From positions 1 to 40,391 of the forward strand of contig CALVTP010000012.1 in the NCBI GenBank assembly GCA_944362765.1: 40,391 bases of DNA, given 5' to 3'. A model generated the notes under the pieces. It had not been told where the DNA came from. It did no database searches and was given only the letters and a program-made list of their open reading frames with translations. Positions 8,221 through 16,434 of the stretch are shown piece by piece. A program made the position numbers and the translations under genes. The stretch is from an uncultured Clostridia bacterium. GTDB taxonomy: Bacteria > Bacillota > Clostridia > Christensenellales > DTU072. How positions within the stretch are numbered: position 1 is the stretch's first letter; each line of letters begins with the position of its first letter.

Positions 8221-8878
8221 CGAAGCGATATCCCATTCCTCTCAGCGTTACTATATATTCGGCGCATTCGCCGAGGCTCTTTCTGAGAAGCTTTATGTGC
8301 GTGTCCAGCGTCCTGTCGTCACCGTAGAAATCATAGCCCCACACTTCGTTTAAAAGCTTCTCGCGGGACAAAGCTATGCCACGGTTCTTGACCATGAAAA
8401 ATAAGAGTTCGTACTCCTTCGGCGACAGATCGACGGGCTTGCCGTCGACGTAGACTATGCGCGCCGTGAAGTCGACTTTCAGCTTGCCGTGTTCGTAAAC
8501 TTCCTTGTTGTCGGAGGCTCCCGACCGGCTCATGACGGCATTGATCCTGAGCATCAGCTCCTTCGGGGAGAAGGGCTTCGGAAGATAGTCGTCGGCGCCG
8601 ATTTCGAAGCCGTGTATCTTGTCGTAGGTCTCCGTCCTCGCAGAGAGCATGATGACAGGAATTTTGGAAAATTTTCTTATCTCGCGTACGGCGGAAAAGC
8701 CGTCGAGCTCGGGCATCATGACGTCCATGATGACGATATCGAAGTTGCCTCCGCGCACCTTTTCGATGGCTTCGAGCCCGTCTCCCGCCTCGCCGTAGGA
8801 ATACCCTTCCAGCGTGCAATATTTGGCGACAAGTTCGCGTATCGAGGGTTCGTCGTCGACTATTAAAACTTTATACAT
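8213..8878 (-). CDS. OmpR/PhoB-family response regulator
   Basis: A 221-aa two-domain regulator. The receiver has the acidic pair D8/D9, phospho-acceptor D52 (MDVMMPELDG) and the conserved lysine K101 (LPKPF). The C-terminal winged helix carries LSPKEYELL, the recognition segment (DDRTLDTHIKLLRKSL) and the final RGMGYRF wing. It lies 19 bp downstream of htrA and overlaps the kinase gene by 8 bp, which supports cognate pairing. Target promoters, possibly including htrA, are inferred only. Confidence 0.95.
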   Translation of the reverse strand: MYKVLIVDDEPSIRELVAKYCTLEGYSYGEAGDGLEAIEKVRGGNFDIVIMDVMMPELDGFSAVREIRKFSKIPVIMLSARTETYDKIHGFEIGADDYLPKPFSPKELMLRINAVMSRSGASDNKEVYEHGKLKVDFTARIVYVDGKPVDLSPKEYELLFFMVKNRGIALSREKLLNEVWGYDFYGDDRTLDTHIKLLRKSLGECAEYIVTLRGMGYRFDG

Positions 8879-8897
8879 ATATTCCTCCGTCGTCGGT

Positions 8898-10076
8898 TCA
8901 GCCGCGGCGGTATTCCCAATCGCAGCTCGTTTTTTCGGGCAGCGTGATGGTTTCGGTGGTCACCTCGCCGTCCTTTGCGTATTCGATTTTTATCGTTTCG
9001 TTGGCTTTTTTCCGGGCTATCAAAGCCACCCATTGCGCTTTTGTGGAAATCTTTTCGCCGTCCGCCGACACCAATAACGCTCCTTCCGGAACGGAGTCCG
9101 AACCGGAATTGTCGGAAACGTACAGCCCGGACGCCATCGCGCCGCCGGAGACGACTTCCTTAAACTTCAACACGTCTTCGTCGGCTCTTCCCGGAACATA
9201 ACCGTTTTCCATTATGGCGGAAGCCACCTCCATGACGTTGTCAAGCGGAATGGCAAAGCCTATGCCCTCGACGCCTTCGGCGAGGCTTTTGGCGTTGACT
9301 ATGCCGATAAGAGCCCCTCTTAAATCGAACAAGCCGCCGCCGGAATTACCTTGATTCAAAGCGATATCCAATTGGATAAGCTCCATCGTCCTGCCGTCTA
9401 TCGACACTTGGCGGCTTGCCGCCGCTATCATGCCGCCCGCCACCGAACCGCCGAGGTTGCCGAGCGGGTTCCCTACCGCGATGATCTGCTGACCTGCCTG
9501 CGGAGCCACCTGCCCGAAAACCGCCTGAGCGGCGCCTATCGCCGCGCAGTCGACATTGACTTTTATAACTGCGATGTCGCTTGTCGCGTCGCCCTTCGCC
9601 CACTCGGCGTCGCACCTGGTTCCGCCGGGGAAGGTAACCGTAACGTTCCCCGCGCCTTCTACGACGTGGCTGTTGGTGACTATGTAAGCGGCGTCTTCGT
9701 TTCCTCCGTCCCCGCCCGCGGAAACGGCGATGATGACTCCGGAACCTCTTCCGGCATTGGCGGCGTCGATGTCGACGATGCTGCGCTTGGCAAGCTCCGC
9801 CGCCTTTACGGTACCGAGTTCACTGCCCGTATAGGAAACTCCCGAAAGGTTTTCTTCGAATTTACCGGGATCCTGATAGATAATTGCGGTAAGTTCGCTC
9901 TTTTTGTCGGAAGCGGTAGCCAAAAACGCGCCGAGATATCCGGCGCCGAGCAACAGCGCCGCGCCGATGACCACAGCCAAAAGTATGGCTAAGCCCGAGG
10001 GCTTTTGCCGTACCGGCTGCACCCTCGGAATACGCGATCTGACTTCATAGCTCCTTCTGTCGTTACCTTTGTACAT
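8898..10076 (-). CDS. htrA: HtrA/DegP-like membrane-anchored serine protease
   Basis: A 392-aa trypsin-like protease. It has a basic cytoplasmic N-terminus, one membrane helix (about 28-52) and an extracytoplasmic protease domain with the triad H137 (TNSHVV), D167 (SDIAVIKV) and S245 (GNSGGG). A weakly conserved C-terminal PDZ-like domain follows (about 295-392). Such proteases degrade misfolded exported proteins, which fits the downstream two-component system. A GAGGT site lies 4 bp before the ATG. It heads the htrA-regulator-kinase-CYTH cluster. I could not settle on a promoter in the 87 bp upstream. Confidence 0.92.
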   Translation of the reverse strand: MYKGNDRRSYEVRSRIPRVQPVRQKPSGLAILLAVVIGAALLLGAGYLGAFLATASDKKSELTAIIYQDPGKFEENLSGVSYTGSELGTVKAAELAKRSIVDIDAANAGRGSGVIIAVSAGGDGGNEDAAYIVTNSHVVEGAGNVTVTFPGGTRCDAEWAKGDATSDIAVIKVNVDCAAIGAAQAVFGQVAPQAGQQIIAVGNPLGNLGGSVAGGMIAAASRQVSIDGRTMELIQLDIALNQGNSGGGLFDLRGALIGIVNAKSLAEGVEGIGFAIPLDNVMEVASAIMENGYVPGRADEDVLKFKEVVSGGAMASGLYVSDNSGSDSVPEGALLVSADGEKISTKAQWVALIARKKANETIKIEYAKDGEVTTETITLPEKTSCDWEYRRG

Positions 10077-10163
10077 CTTACCTCGCTCTCGGCGAACGAT
10101 ATTTTTGCCCTTTTAGCTCAATATACTCCTTAAATATGAATTTTACATGAATTAGCCGTGAAT

Positions 10164-10703
10164 TCAGCCTTGCTTTTTCGGAAATTTCACTTTATACGCT
10201 TCGATGGCATCGGCAATGGCTTTCCTTGCCACCGCGGCGTTTTCCGTCCTGACGACGGCGGTCTCCTTGCCTTCGAGCGCCTTGTAAACCATGAAAAAGT
10301 GACTGATCTCGTCCATGATGTGCGGCGGAAGTTCCTCGATGTCGTGGTAGTTGTTCCAGCTGGGGTCTTTGAAGGGAATGGCTATTATCTTGGTGTCCAT
10401 ATAGCCGTCGTCTATCATCGTTATCATCCCTATCGGATAACAACGGCAAAGCGCCAGCGGGCGTATGACTTCGCTGGAGAGCACCAATACGTCCAGCGGG
10501 TCGAGGTCTTCCGAATATGTAAGCGGAATAAAGCCGTAGTTCGCGGGATAGTGGGTGGAGGTGTACAAGACCCTGTCCAGAATCAACAGCCCCGTTTCCT
10601 TGTCGAGTTCGTACTTATTTTTGCTGCCCTTCGAAATTTCGATGACCGTAAGAAAATCGTCGGGTTTAATGCGCTCGGGATTGACGTCGTGCCAGATGTT
10701 CAT
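10164..10703 (-). CDS. ppa: Inorganic pyrophosphatase, family I
   Basis: A 179-aa soluble enzyme that hydrolyses pyrophosphate to phosphate and drives biosynthetic reactions. The family signature EDLDPLDVLVL supplies the Mg-binding aspartates D66, D68 and D71. NKYELDKETG and the region PANYGFIP are also typical of family I rather than the Mn-dependent family II common in Bacillota. An AAAGGAG site lies 9 bp before the ATG. It follows the HD-domain gene by about 100 bp. Confidence 0.95.
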   Translation of the reverse strand: MNIWHDVNPERIKPDDFLTVIEISKGSKNKYELDKETGLLILDRVLYTSTHYPANYGFIPLTYSEDLDPLDVLVLSSEVIRPLALCRCYPIGMITMIDDGYMDTKIIAIPFKDPSWNNYHDIEELPPHIMDEISHFFMVYKALEGKETAVVRTENAAVARKAIADAIEAYKVKFPKKQG

Positions 10704-10802
10704 TATAAACTTCTCCTTTCGGGCGGCGAGCCCCGTTTTTATTTTCTGTATGATGTGGCTTGCGATTTCGGGTTCCGAATATCGATTTCAGGTATCCCGA
10801 AG

Positions 10803-11387
10803 TTACTGTTTTGAGCTTTCATCGAGGTAGCTTGCCATCAGGTCGGCGGCGTGCACCAATACCGCCAGCGGAAATTTTTCGTAAGCCGCTCCCATGACTT
10901 TCCCGCCGTGGGCGTTCCTTTCGTCGAAGCTTCCCATGTGCCAGTTTATGGCGATGGCTTCCTCTCTCGTCAGCCGCATGAATCCGTTTATTATGTAGAC
11001 CGATTTTTCTCCGTGCCCGTACGGAAGCTGTTCGTCTATCGTGTAATAGGGTACCTGTATCCAGGAGCCGTCCGGCTGTTTTTGGTTACGATAGTCGGTT
11101 TTATACATCGAAATCTTGCAAACATCGTGCAGCAAGCCGCAAATGGCTACCGTCTCGTCGGAGACGTTCTCCGCCCAGGGTTTGGCTTCGTTTTCGACCA
11201 ACTCCTTCAAGCGGAAATAGACATTAAGGCTGTGTCTGACCAAGCCCCCTTCCTCGGCAAGGTGGAAGCGCGACGAGGCGGGCGCCGTGAAAAAGTCGGA
11301 TTTTTTGAGGTACTCCAACAAATTGTCGGCGCCTTCGCGGTGGATATTTTGTTCGTAAATAGCGATAAAGTCGTCTTTGCAGCTCAT
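10803..11387 (-). CDS. HD-domain phosphohydrolase-like protein
   Basis: A 194-aa soluble protein with an HD metal-binding fold. H52 (GLVRHSLNVYF), the H87-D88 doublet (CGLLHDVCKI) and a distal Asp (VHAADLMASYL) make the H-HD-D ligand set. HD proteins hydrolyse nucleotides, nucleic-acid ends or phosphomonoesters; the substrate here is unknown. AAGGAG precedes the ATG by 10 bp, and the gene begins 15 bp after the preceding unknown gene, so the two are likely cotranscribed. Confidence 0.88.
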   Translation of the reverse strand: MSCKDDFIAIYEQNIHREGADNLLEYLKKSDFFTAPASSRFHLAEEGGLVRHSLNVYFRLKELVENEAKPWAENVSDETVAICGLLHDVCKISMYKTDYRNQKQPDGSWIQVPYYTIDEQLPYGHGEKSVYIINGFMRLTREEAIAINWHMGSFDERNAHGGKVMGAAYEKFPLAVLVHAADLMASYLDESSKQ

Positions 11388-11402
11388 TTAAAGCCTTCTC
11401 CT

Positions 11403-12305
11403 TTATTTTTCGTCGTTTCCGTCCGCGGCTTCCCCTTCTTTTTCGGGAAAAGGGCTTTCTTCGTCGGGGGCTATGTCTGCGCCCGGGCTGTCCGATGCCG
11501 AAATTTCTTCTCGACCCGGCTCTTCTTCGGAAAAATCTTCTTCCGCGTCCACCGCCGAAGCCGAATTTTCGTCGGAACGGAATACCTCCTCTTCGGAACG
11601 GCTGCGGGCGGCGCATTCCTTCCGATAAAGTTCCCCGATGACTTCGGAATATGCCCCGGCTTCCGTCAGAAAGGGTTCTCCCTCTTTCAGCCCGTAAATA
11701 ACATACTTTCCGTTCCCGTCCGGCGCGCTTTTCATGCCCTCTTCGCCGAGAGCGCGTTCCGCCGCGGCGCGGTATCCTTCTCCGTCCCGCTCAAGAGCCG
11801 CCAAACGGCTTTTCCCGTCCCCGGAGTACAATAAAAACCTGTACCCGCTCATCGGCGACAAGGCGCCTTCGGCGGTGTGCCCGAGCCCGTGAATGTCAAG
11901 CTTTTCCTCCCTCCAATCGATACAATTACGGGAAAAATATTGATAAATTTTCCCTTTCCTCGCGCCGAAGAGGCGGTATCCGTCCGCTGCGTACGCACCT
12001 TTGAACCGCTGTATCGGAAAGCGAGCGATGACGGGATAAGGGTATAACGCGCATTTGCCGTCGGAGAGAATGTACAAACAAAGCTTCCCTGCCGCCACCA
12101 ACAGGTAAATCTTTTGGCGGACGACGAAAACCTGCACACCGGTAACTCCGGAGCGTGCCGCGACAAGCGCCGGCTTCGTCCACTCGACGCCGTCGTAAGA
12201 TCTTCTTTCGTAAACTCCGCCCTTTGCCGCGAGATATGCGCGGCATTCTCCGTTTACAAACGCCACCGCGATGTCGACGGGACGAAGTTTTCTCTCCTTT
12301 TTCAT
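11403..12305 (-). CDS. Unknown protein with beta-propeller-like repeats and acidic tail
   Basis: A 300-aa protein I do not recognise. The first 215 residues alternate short strands with Gly/Asp turns, such as VYERRSYDGVEWTKP and IYQYFSRNCIDWREEKL. These resemble Asp-box-like blades of sialidase or glycosidase propellers. The last 80 residues are a low-complexity Glu/Ser/Asp tail. No signal peptide is visible. ATG at 12305 is preferred; GTG at 12308 is also in frame. Neither has an upstream ribosome site, and the promoter places the transcript start on the start codon, so it may be leaderless. It precedes the HD-domain gene by 15 bp. Confidence 0.7.
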   Translation of the reverse strand: MKKERKLRPVDIAVAFVNGECRAYLAAKGGVYERRSYDGVEWTKPALVAARSGVTGVQVFVVRQKIYLLVAAGKLCLYILSDGKCALYPYPVIARFPIQRFKGAYAADGYRLFGARKGKIYQYFSRNCIDWREEKLDIHGLGHTAEGALSPMSGYRFLLYSGDGKSRLAALERDGEGYRAAAERALGEEGMKSAPDGNGKYVIYGLKEGEPFLTEAGAYSEVIGELYRKECAARSRSEEEVFRSDENSASAVDAEEDFSEEEPGREEISASDSPGADIAPDEESPFPEKEGEAADGNDEK

Positions 12306-12312
12306 CACATTT

Positions 12313-12341
12313 ATTTTATATTATTTTATTATATAAGTCAA
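12313..12341 (-). promoter_or_regulatory. Promoter of the unknown-HD unit, leaderless geometry
   Basis: Minus-strand -35 TTGACT (12336-12341), 17-bp spacer, -10 TAAAAT (12313-12318). A start 7-8 bp past the -10 falls at 12305-12307, on the start codon itself. Confidence 0.75.
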
Positions 12342-12361
12342 TATTTTCCCCGTTCGCGTAT

Positions 12362-12396
12362 AAAATAAAAAAAGCTTGCGCCGAAACGCAAACTTT
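12362..12396 (-). terminator. Intrinsic terminator of the split transketolase
   Basis: The stem 12371-12380/12387-12396 (one mismatch) is followed on the minus strand by TTTTTTTATTTT. It lies about 30 bp past the transketolase C-half stop. Confidence 0.8.
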
Positions 12397-12427
12397 TCTT
12401 TTTAGTATGTTTACGCTGCCCGTAAGT

Positions 12428-13375
12428 TTATTTCTTCCGTGCCAAAACCTCTTTTGCGGCGCGTACGGCGTCTCCTGCTTCCAAGCCGTAAACGGTGCGG
12501 AGATAGCCGGCTTTTCCTACCTCGCCGAACTTCTCTCTCACCCCTATCCTGTACATCGGAACGGGGCAATGCTCCGCCGCCGCTTCCGCCACCGCACTGC
12601 CTAAGCCGCCGTTGACGTTGTGATTTTCCATCGTTACCGCGGCGCCGGTCTTGCGGAAGGAATTTATTATCGTTTGGGTATCCAAAGGCTTGCAGACGGG
12701 AGCACAAATTACTTCTGCCGAGATTCCTTCCTTTTCGAGCTCCGCGGCAGCTTCCATTGCCGTGCTCACTAATAAACCGGTGGCGACAAGGGTGATGTCG
12801 CTTCCTTTATGCAAGACGTCCGCTTTCATCAAATCGAATTTCGTGCCCGCGGCGTGCATCAAGGGCGGATTTTTCCTGTGCATTCTGAGATACACCGGGT
12901 GAGGGTAAGCGAGGATTTGGGGGAGTGCCGCCTCGAGCTCGGCGGCGTCGGTGGGTTCGTAGATCAATACGTCCGGGATGGCGCGGTAGATAGCCACGTC
13001 CTCGAAGGGCATATGGGTGCCGCCGTTCAATTCGGCTGCGATGCCGGGGTCGGTTCCGACGATTATCACTTTTTGCTTGGCGTAGCAAATGGAGATCATC
13101 GCCTGGTCGCAAATACGCCTCGACGCAAACGGAGCAAAGGAAGTGATGAACGGAATATAGCCGTAGGCGCTGAGTCCCGCCGCCATTCCCGCCATATTGG
13201 CTTCGGCGATACCGGTATTCAACGCCCTGTCGGGGAACTCTTTTTCAAGCGCCAAAGTACCCGCGCACTTGGCAAGATCGGCGTCGATGACGACGACTTT
13301 CGGATCGGCGCTCATCGTCCTTCTCAAAAAGTCGATAAATACGTCGCGCATCAAAGTTTTTTCGTTGATTTCCAT
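12428..13375 (-). CDS. Transketolase, C-terminal subunit
   Basis: This 315-aa protein is the pyrimidine-binding and C-terminal half of a split transketolase. It moves two-carbon units in the pentose phosphate pathway together with the N-half encoded just upstream. The catalytic Glu is in TGIAEANMAG. The substrate loop GGTHMPFEDVAIYRAIP and the C-terminal region (MENHNVNGGLG) fit the family. It starts right after the N-half stop, with AAGGAGGG 8 bp upstream of the ATG, so the halves are made stoichiometrically. A paralogue lies at 27224-28165. Confidence 0.93.
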   Translation of the reverse strand: MEINEKTLMRDVFIDFLRRTMSADPKVVVIDADLAKCAGTLALEKEFPDRALNTGIAEANMAGMAAGLSAYGYIPFITSFAPFASRRICDQAMISICYAKQKVIIVGTDPGIAAELNGGTHMPFEDVAIYRAIPDVLIYEPTDAAELEAALPQILAYPHPVYLRMHRKNPPLMHAAGTKFDLMKADVLHKGSDITLVATGLLVSTAMEAAAELEKEGISAEVICAPVCKPLDTQTIINSFRKTGAAVTMENHNVNGGLGSAVAEAAAEHCPVPMYRIGVREKFGEVGKAGYLRTVYGLEAGDAVRAAKEVLARKK

Positions 13376-13377
13376 TT

Positions 13378-14205
13378 TCAGCGCCCTCCTTCGATTTCCC
13401 TTAAAGCGCGCTCCCTGTCCGTCTCGGAAATGCTCATGGAGTGGCTTGCCACCTTGGCATCCTCGACGAAGGAAACGCCCTTGCCTTTGACGGTGTTCAA
13501 TATTATCATCTTGGGCTTTCCGGTGAGGCTCTTAGCCTCTGTAACAGCCTCGTCAATCGCCTGAACGTCGTTTCCAGGGATATTCCATACCGCGAAGTTA
13601 AACGCCCGCCATTTGTCCTCCAGCGGCTCCAGATCGTTTATCTCGGCGGTGGTGCCGTCAAGCTGCATCTTGTTGTAGTCGGTAAAGACAATCAGATTGT
13701 CGAGCCGGTGGCTTCCGGCATACATCGCCGCTTCCCATATTTGCCCTTCCTGGCTTTCTCCGTCGCCGATTATACAATATATGGTGGCGTTGTCGCGGGA
13801 GAGTTTGCTGCCTATCGCCGAACCCACGGCAGCCGACAGTCCTTGTCCCAACGAGCCCGCGGTCATATCCACCCCGGGAGTTTTGTTCATGTCGCAATGG
13901 CTGGGAAGAGAGGTACCGCCCTTATTTAAGGTTTTCAGCACTTCTTTCGGGAAAAAGCCTACTTCCGCAAGCGCCGAATAGACGGCGGGTCCGGCGTGAC
14001 CTTTGCTGCAAATCAATCTGTCGCGCCCTTCCATTTTGGGATTTTTGGGGTCGTAGCGCATATGTTTTCCGTACAACACCGCCAACACGTCGGCTATCGA
14101 CAGACAGCCGCCGATATGCCCCACGCCAATCGAAGCGATCGCCTCGACGATGTTCGCCCTTATGTTTTTGGCTAGTTCTTTTAACCGGATGATCTCGGCG
14201 TCCAT
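13378..14205 (-). CDS. Transketolase, N-terminal (TPP-binding) subunit
   Basis: This 275-aa protein is the thiamine-diphosphate-binding half of a split transketolase. It carries GHIGGCLSIADVLAVLYG, CSKGHAGPAVYSAL (phosphate and TPP His), GSLGQGLSAAVG and the TPP/Mg motif beginning GDGESQEGQIWE and ending near DYNK. AAAGGAGG lies 9 bp before the ATG, and a near-consensus promoter lies 30 bp further up. The active dimer needs the C-half encoded immediately downstream. Confidence 0.94.
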   Translation of the reverse strand: MDAEIIRLKELAKNIRANIVEAIASIGVGHIGGCLSIADVLAVLYGKHMRYDPKNPKMEGRDRLICSKGHAGPAVYSALAEVGFFPKEVLKTLNKGGTSLPSHCDMNKTPGVDMTAGSLGQGLSAAVGSAIGSKLSRDNATIYCIIGDGESQEGQIWEAAMYAGSHRLDNLIVFTDYNKMQLDGTTAEINDLEPLEDKWRAFNFAVWNIPGNDVQAIDEAVTEAKSLTGKPKMIILNTVKGKGVSFVEDAKVASHSMSISETDRERALREIEGGR

Positions 14206-14235
14206 ATAAGGAATCCTCCTTTCTTTACTATTTTT

Positions 14236-14264
14236 ATTGTAGCCGCGCGCGGAAACGCTGTCAA
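14236..14264 (-). promoter_or_regulatory. Promoter of the split transketolase
   Basis: Minus-strand -35 TTGACA (14259-14264, perfect), 17-bp spacer, -10 TACAAT (14236-14241). Confidence 0.9.
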
Positions 14265-14270
14265 TAGAGA

Positions 14271-14298
14271 ATTTGCGAAAGGCACGCCCTTCGCAAAT
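14271..14298 (-). terminator. Hairpin terminator of the nucleoside transporter operon
   Basis: The perfect 9-bp inverted repeat ATTTGCGAA/TTCGCAAAT (14271-14279/14290-14298) lies about 43 bp past the nupQ stop. The following minus-strand tract (TCTCTATT) is only moderately T-rich, and it abuts the transketolase -35. Confidence 0.6.
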
Positions 14299-14340
14299 CC
14301 GTAATTTTGCAAATATTCGGTTCGGTTTGCCCTTAGAAAG

Positions 14341-15330
14341 CTATCGTTCTTCCCGGAAATACGACAATCCCAACGCCGCCGGCGGCTGCGATTCCCTTCT
14401 GTTGAGAATGCTTGTAAATATCAAAATCAGAATGGTTGCAACGTACGGCACCATCTTTATCAATTCTTTTGCCGCAAACGAGACGTCTACATAGCTGGGC
14501 ATTATATAGAAAGCCCCGAAGAGTATTGACCCGAGGATGCCCCAATTCGGTTTCCACACCGAGAAAATGACCAACGCCACCGCAAGCCACCCGAGGTCTT
14601 CCATGGCATATTCCCAGCTACCGTAGAGATAATCCATGATGTAAAACAGTCCTCCGAGCCCCGCTATCGCTCCGCCCAGCACGCATGAGGTGTATTTATA
14701 GCCGGTGACATTTATTCCCGCGGCGTCCGCCGTAGCGGGGTTTTCACCTATTGCGGTAAGGTTTAAGCCTACTCTTGTCTTTTTGAAGACAAACGCCACG
14801 ACTAATGCAAGAACTATCGCTGTATATACCAAAGCTCCGTGAGAAAGGAAGATCGTTGAAAACCAATCGTCCGAACCGGAGATGGGCGCGGTAAATTTCG
14901 CCGCAAGATAGTTGAAGCCCGACCTGTCTACGTAATTTATAAAAAAGTTCGTTATTCCGGCGCCAAAAGTGGTGATGGCAAGACCGGTAACGTTTTGGTT
15001 ACAACGAAGGGTTATCGTCAAAAAGCCGTAGATCAAGCCGCCCGCACCCGCAAAAATCATTGCAAAGAGGATACATAGAAGTATTGCCGCAAAGCCGTTG
15101 ATATTGGCGGCAGCTGCTGCAACTTGCTCCGTCTGATTGATAATTTCGGCGTTTATGCCAAGGCTTTCCATATATAAGCTTGCCCCGATACAGCCGCCGA
15201 GAGCCCCTAAGCACATTATGCCGGGGGTTCCTAGGTTTAAGTGTCCCGATTTTTCGGTAATGGTCTCGCCCGTCGAGCCGAAGAGGAAAATCGTCGCAAA
15301 CCTTATTGCGCTTTTTATGAAAACCAGCAT
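14341..15330 (-). CDS. nupQ: Nucleoside ABC transporter, permease 2
   Basis: A 329-aa integral membrane permease with about 8-9 hydrophobic helices, homologous to the second permease of Bmp/Nup-type nucleoside importers. LFGSTGETITEKSGHLNLG near the N-terminus is characteristic of the family, as is TAIGENPATADAAGINV in the coupling region. It partners with nupP, nupO and the lipoprotein. Its ATG directly follows the nupP stop, with AAGGAGG inside the end of nupP. It is the last gene of the operon. Confidence 0.9.
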   Translation of the reverse strand: MLVFIKSAIRFATIFLFGSTGETITEKSGHLNLGTPGIMCLGALGGCIGASLYMESLGINAEIINQTEQVAAAAANINGFAAILLCILFAMIFAGAGGLIYGFLTITLRCNQNVTGLAITTFGAGITNFFINYVDRSGFNYLAAKFTAPISGSDDWFSTIFLSHGALVYTAIVLALVVAFVFKKTRVGLNLTAIGENPATADAAGINVTGYKYTSCVLGGAIAGLGGLFYIMDYLYGSWEYAMEDLGWLAVALVIFSVWKPNWGILGSILFGAFYIMPSYVDVSFAAKELIKMVPYVATILILIFTSILNRRESQPPAALGLSYFREER

Positions 15331-16434
15331 CTATTTCCCCTCCTTTTTTCTGAATTTAATACGATAGTTCAAGAAAAATTCCGAAGCTATTATAATCAAA
15401 AAGAACAGTCCTACAATGATGTCCGAGTACGCAGAGGAAGCTCCGATATGGTATGTATTCGAACCCTGTTTCGCGCCGGTCTGCAAAAATACCACAAACG
15501 CAGTTACGAATATCATGGCGAGCGGTCCGAACTTGGAAAGCCAAGAGACCAGAATTGCCGTAAAGCCTCTCCCTGCCACCAACTCGGCATTTATAGTGGG
15601 CGTCGGAGAACCGCCTACCAGCAAAAATCCTGCCAGCCCGCATATCACTCCTGAAAGTAACATCGTGCGGATAATAACCTTTTTTACGTTTATTCCGATA
15701 TATTTTGCGGTGTTTTGAGATTCTCCGACGACTTCCAGTTCATAGCCGTGTTTGAAATATCTTAAATATATAAATATAATTATCGTCACTATCGCCACGA
15801 TAACGGCATTCTGAATATACGGAATGCCTAATATTCCGTGAATTGTGCCGTTCCCGAGGTTGCCCATCGTCGTCTGGGTGCCGCGCGTCCAAAGGTTGAC
15901 AAAAAAGTTTGTCAACTGAATTGCAACATAGTTCATCATCAACGTAAACAACGTCTCGTTTGTGCCCCATATTGCCTTGAATATTGCAGGGATAACCGCC
16001 CACAACATGCCCATAAACAGCGCAGCGGCAAACATAAACAATATCACGACGGGCTCCACTATTTTTCCGCCAAGATAGTAGAGTATTATCGCGGCGCCCA
16101 AAGCTCCTGCCAATGTCTGTCCTTCGGCGCCGATATTCCAGAAACGCATTTTAAAAGCGGGCGTAACGGCAAGGGAAATACACATTAAAATTGCCCAATC
16201 GCTGGTAAATACATAGGCAAGACGCTGCGTTCCGAACGAGCCTTTCCACATCTCTTTGAAAAACCCGCCGAATGCAGCGCTGTCTTTAGCTACTACCGCA
16301 AATATTCCTCCCGCAAGCAACGCGGCTATAATTACCGAAGCAATGCGGATAATCCACTTTTTCCAAGGTTCTATATCGTTTCTTTTTACCAAATGAAAGA
16401 GACGTTCTTTTTCTTTTTTCTTTTCGGCTACCAT
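15331..16434 (-). CDS. nupP: Nucleoside ABC transporter, permease 1
   Basis: A 367-aa permease with a Lys/Glu-rich cytoplasmic N-terminus (about residues 1-25), then about 8-9 membrane helices. PAFKMRFWNIGAEGQTLAGA is the family signature, and VVGESQNTAKYIGINVKK is the coupling-helix region that contacts the ATPase. It forms the membrane channel with nupQ. Its start follows the ATPase stop without a gap, so translation is probably coupled. Confidence 0.9.
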   Translation of the reverse strand: MVAEKKKEKERLFHLVKRNDIEPWKKWIIRIASVIIAALLAGGIFAVVAKDSAAFGGFFKEMWKGSFGTQRLAYVFTSDWAILMCISLAVTPAFKMRFWNIGAEGQTLAGALGAAIILYYLGGKIVEPVVILFMFAAALFMGMLWAVIPAIFKAIWGTNETLFTLMMNYVAIQLTNFFVNLWTRGTQTTMGNLGNGTIHGILGIPYIQNAVIVAIVTIIIFIYLRYFKHGYELEVVGESQNTAKYIGINVKKVIIRTMLLSGVICGLAGFLLVGGSPTPTINAELVAGRGFTAILVSWLSKFGPLAMIFVTAFVVFLQTGAKQGSNTYHIGASSAYSDIIVGLFFLIIIASEFFLNYRIKFRKKEGK

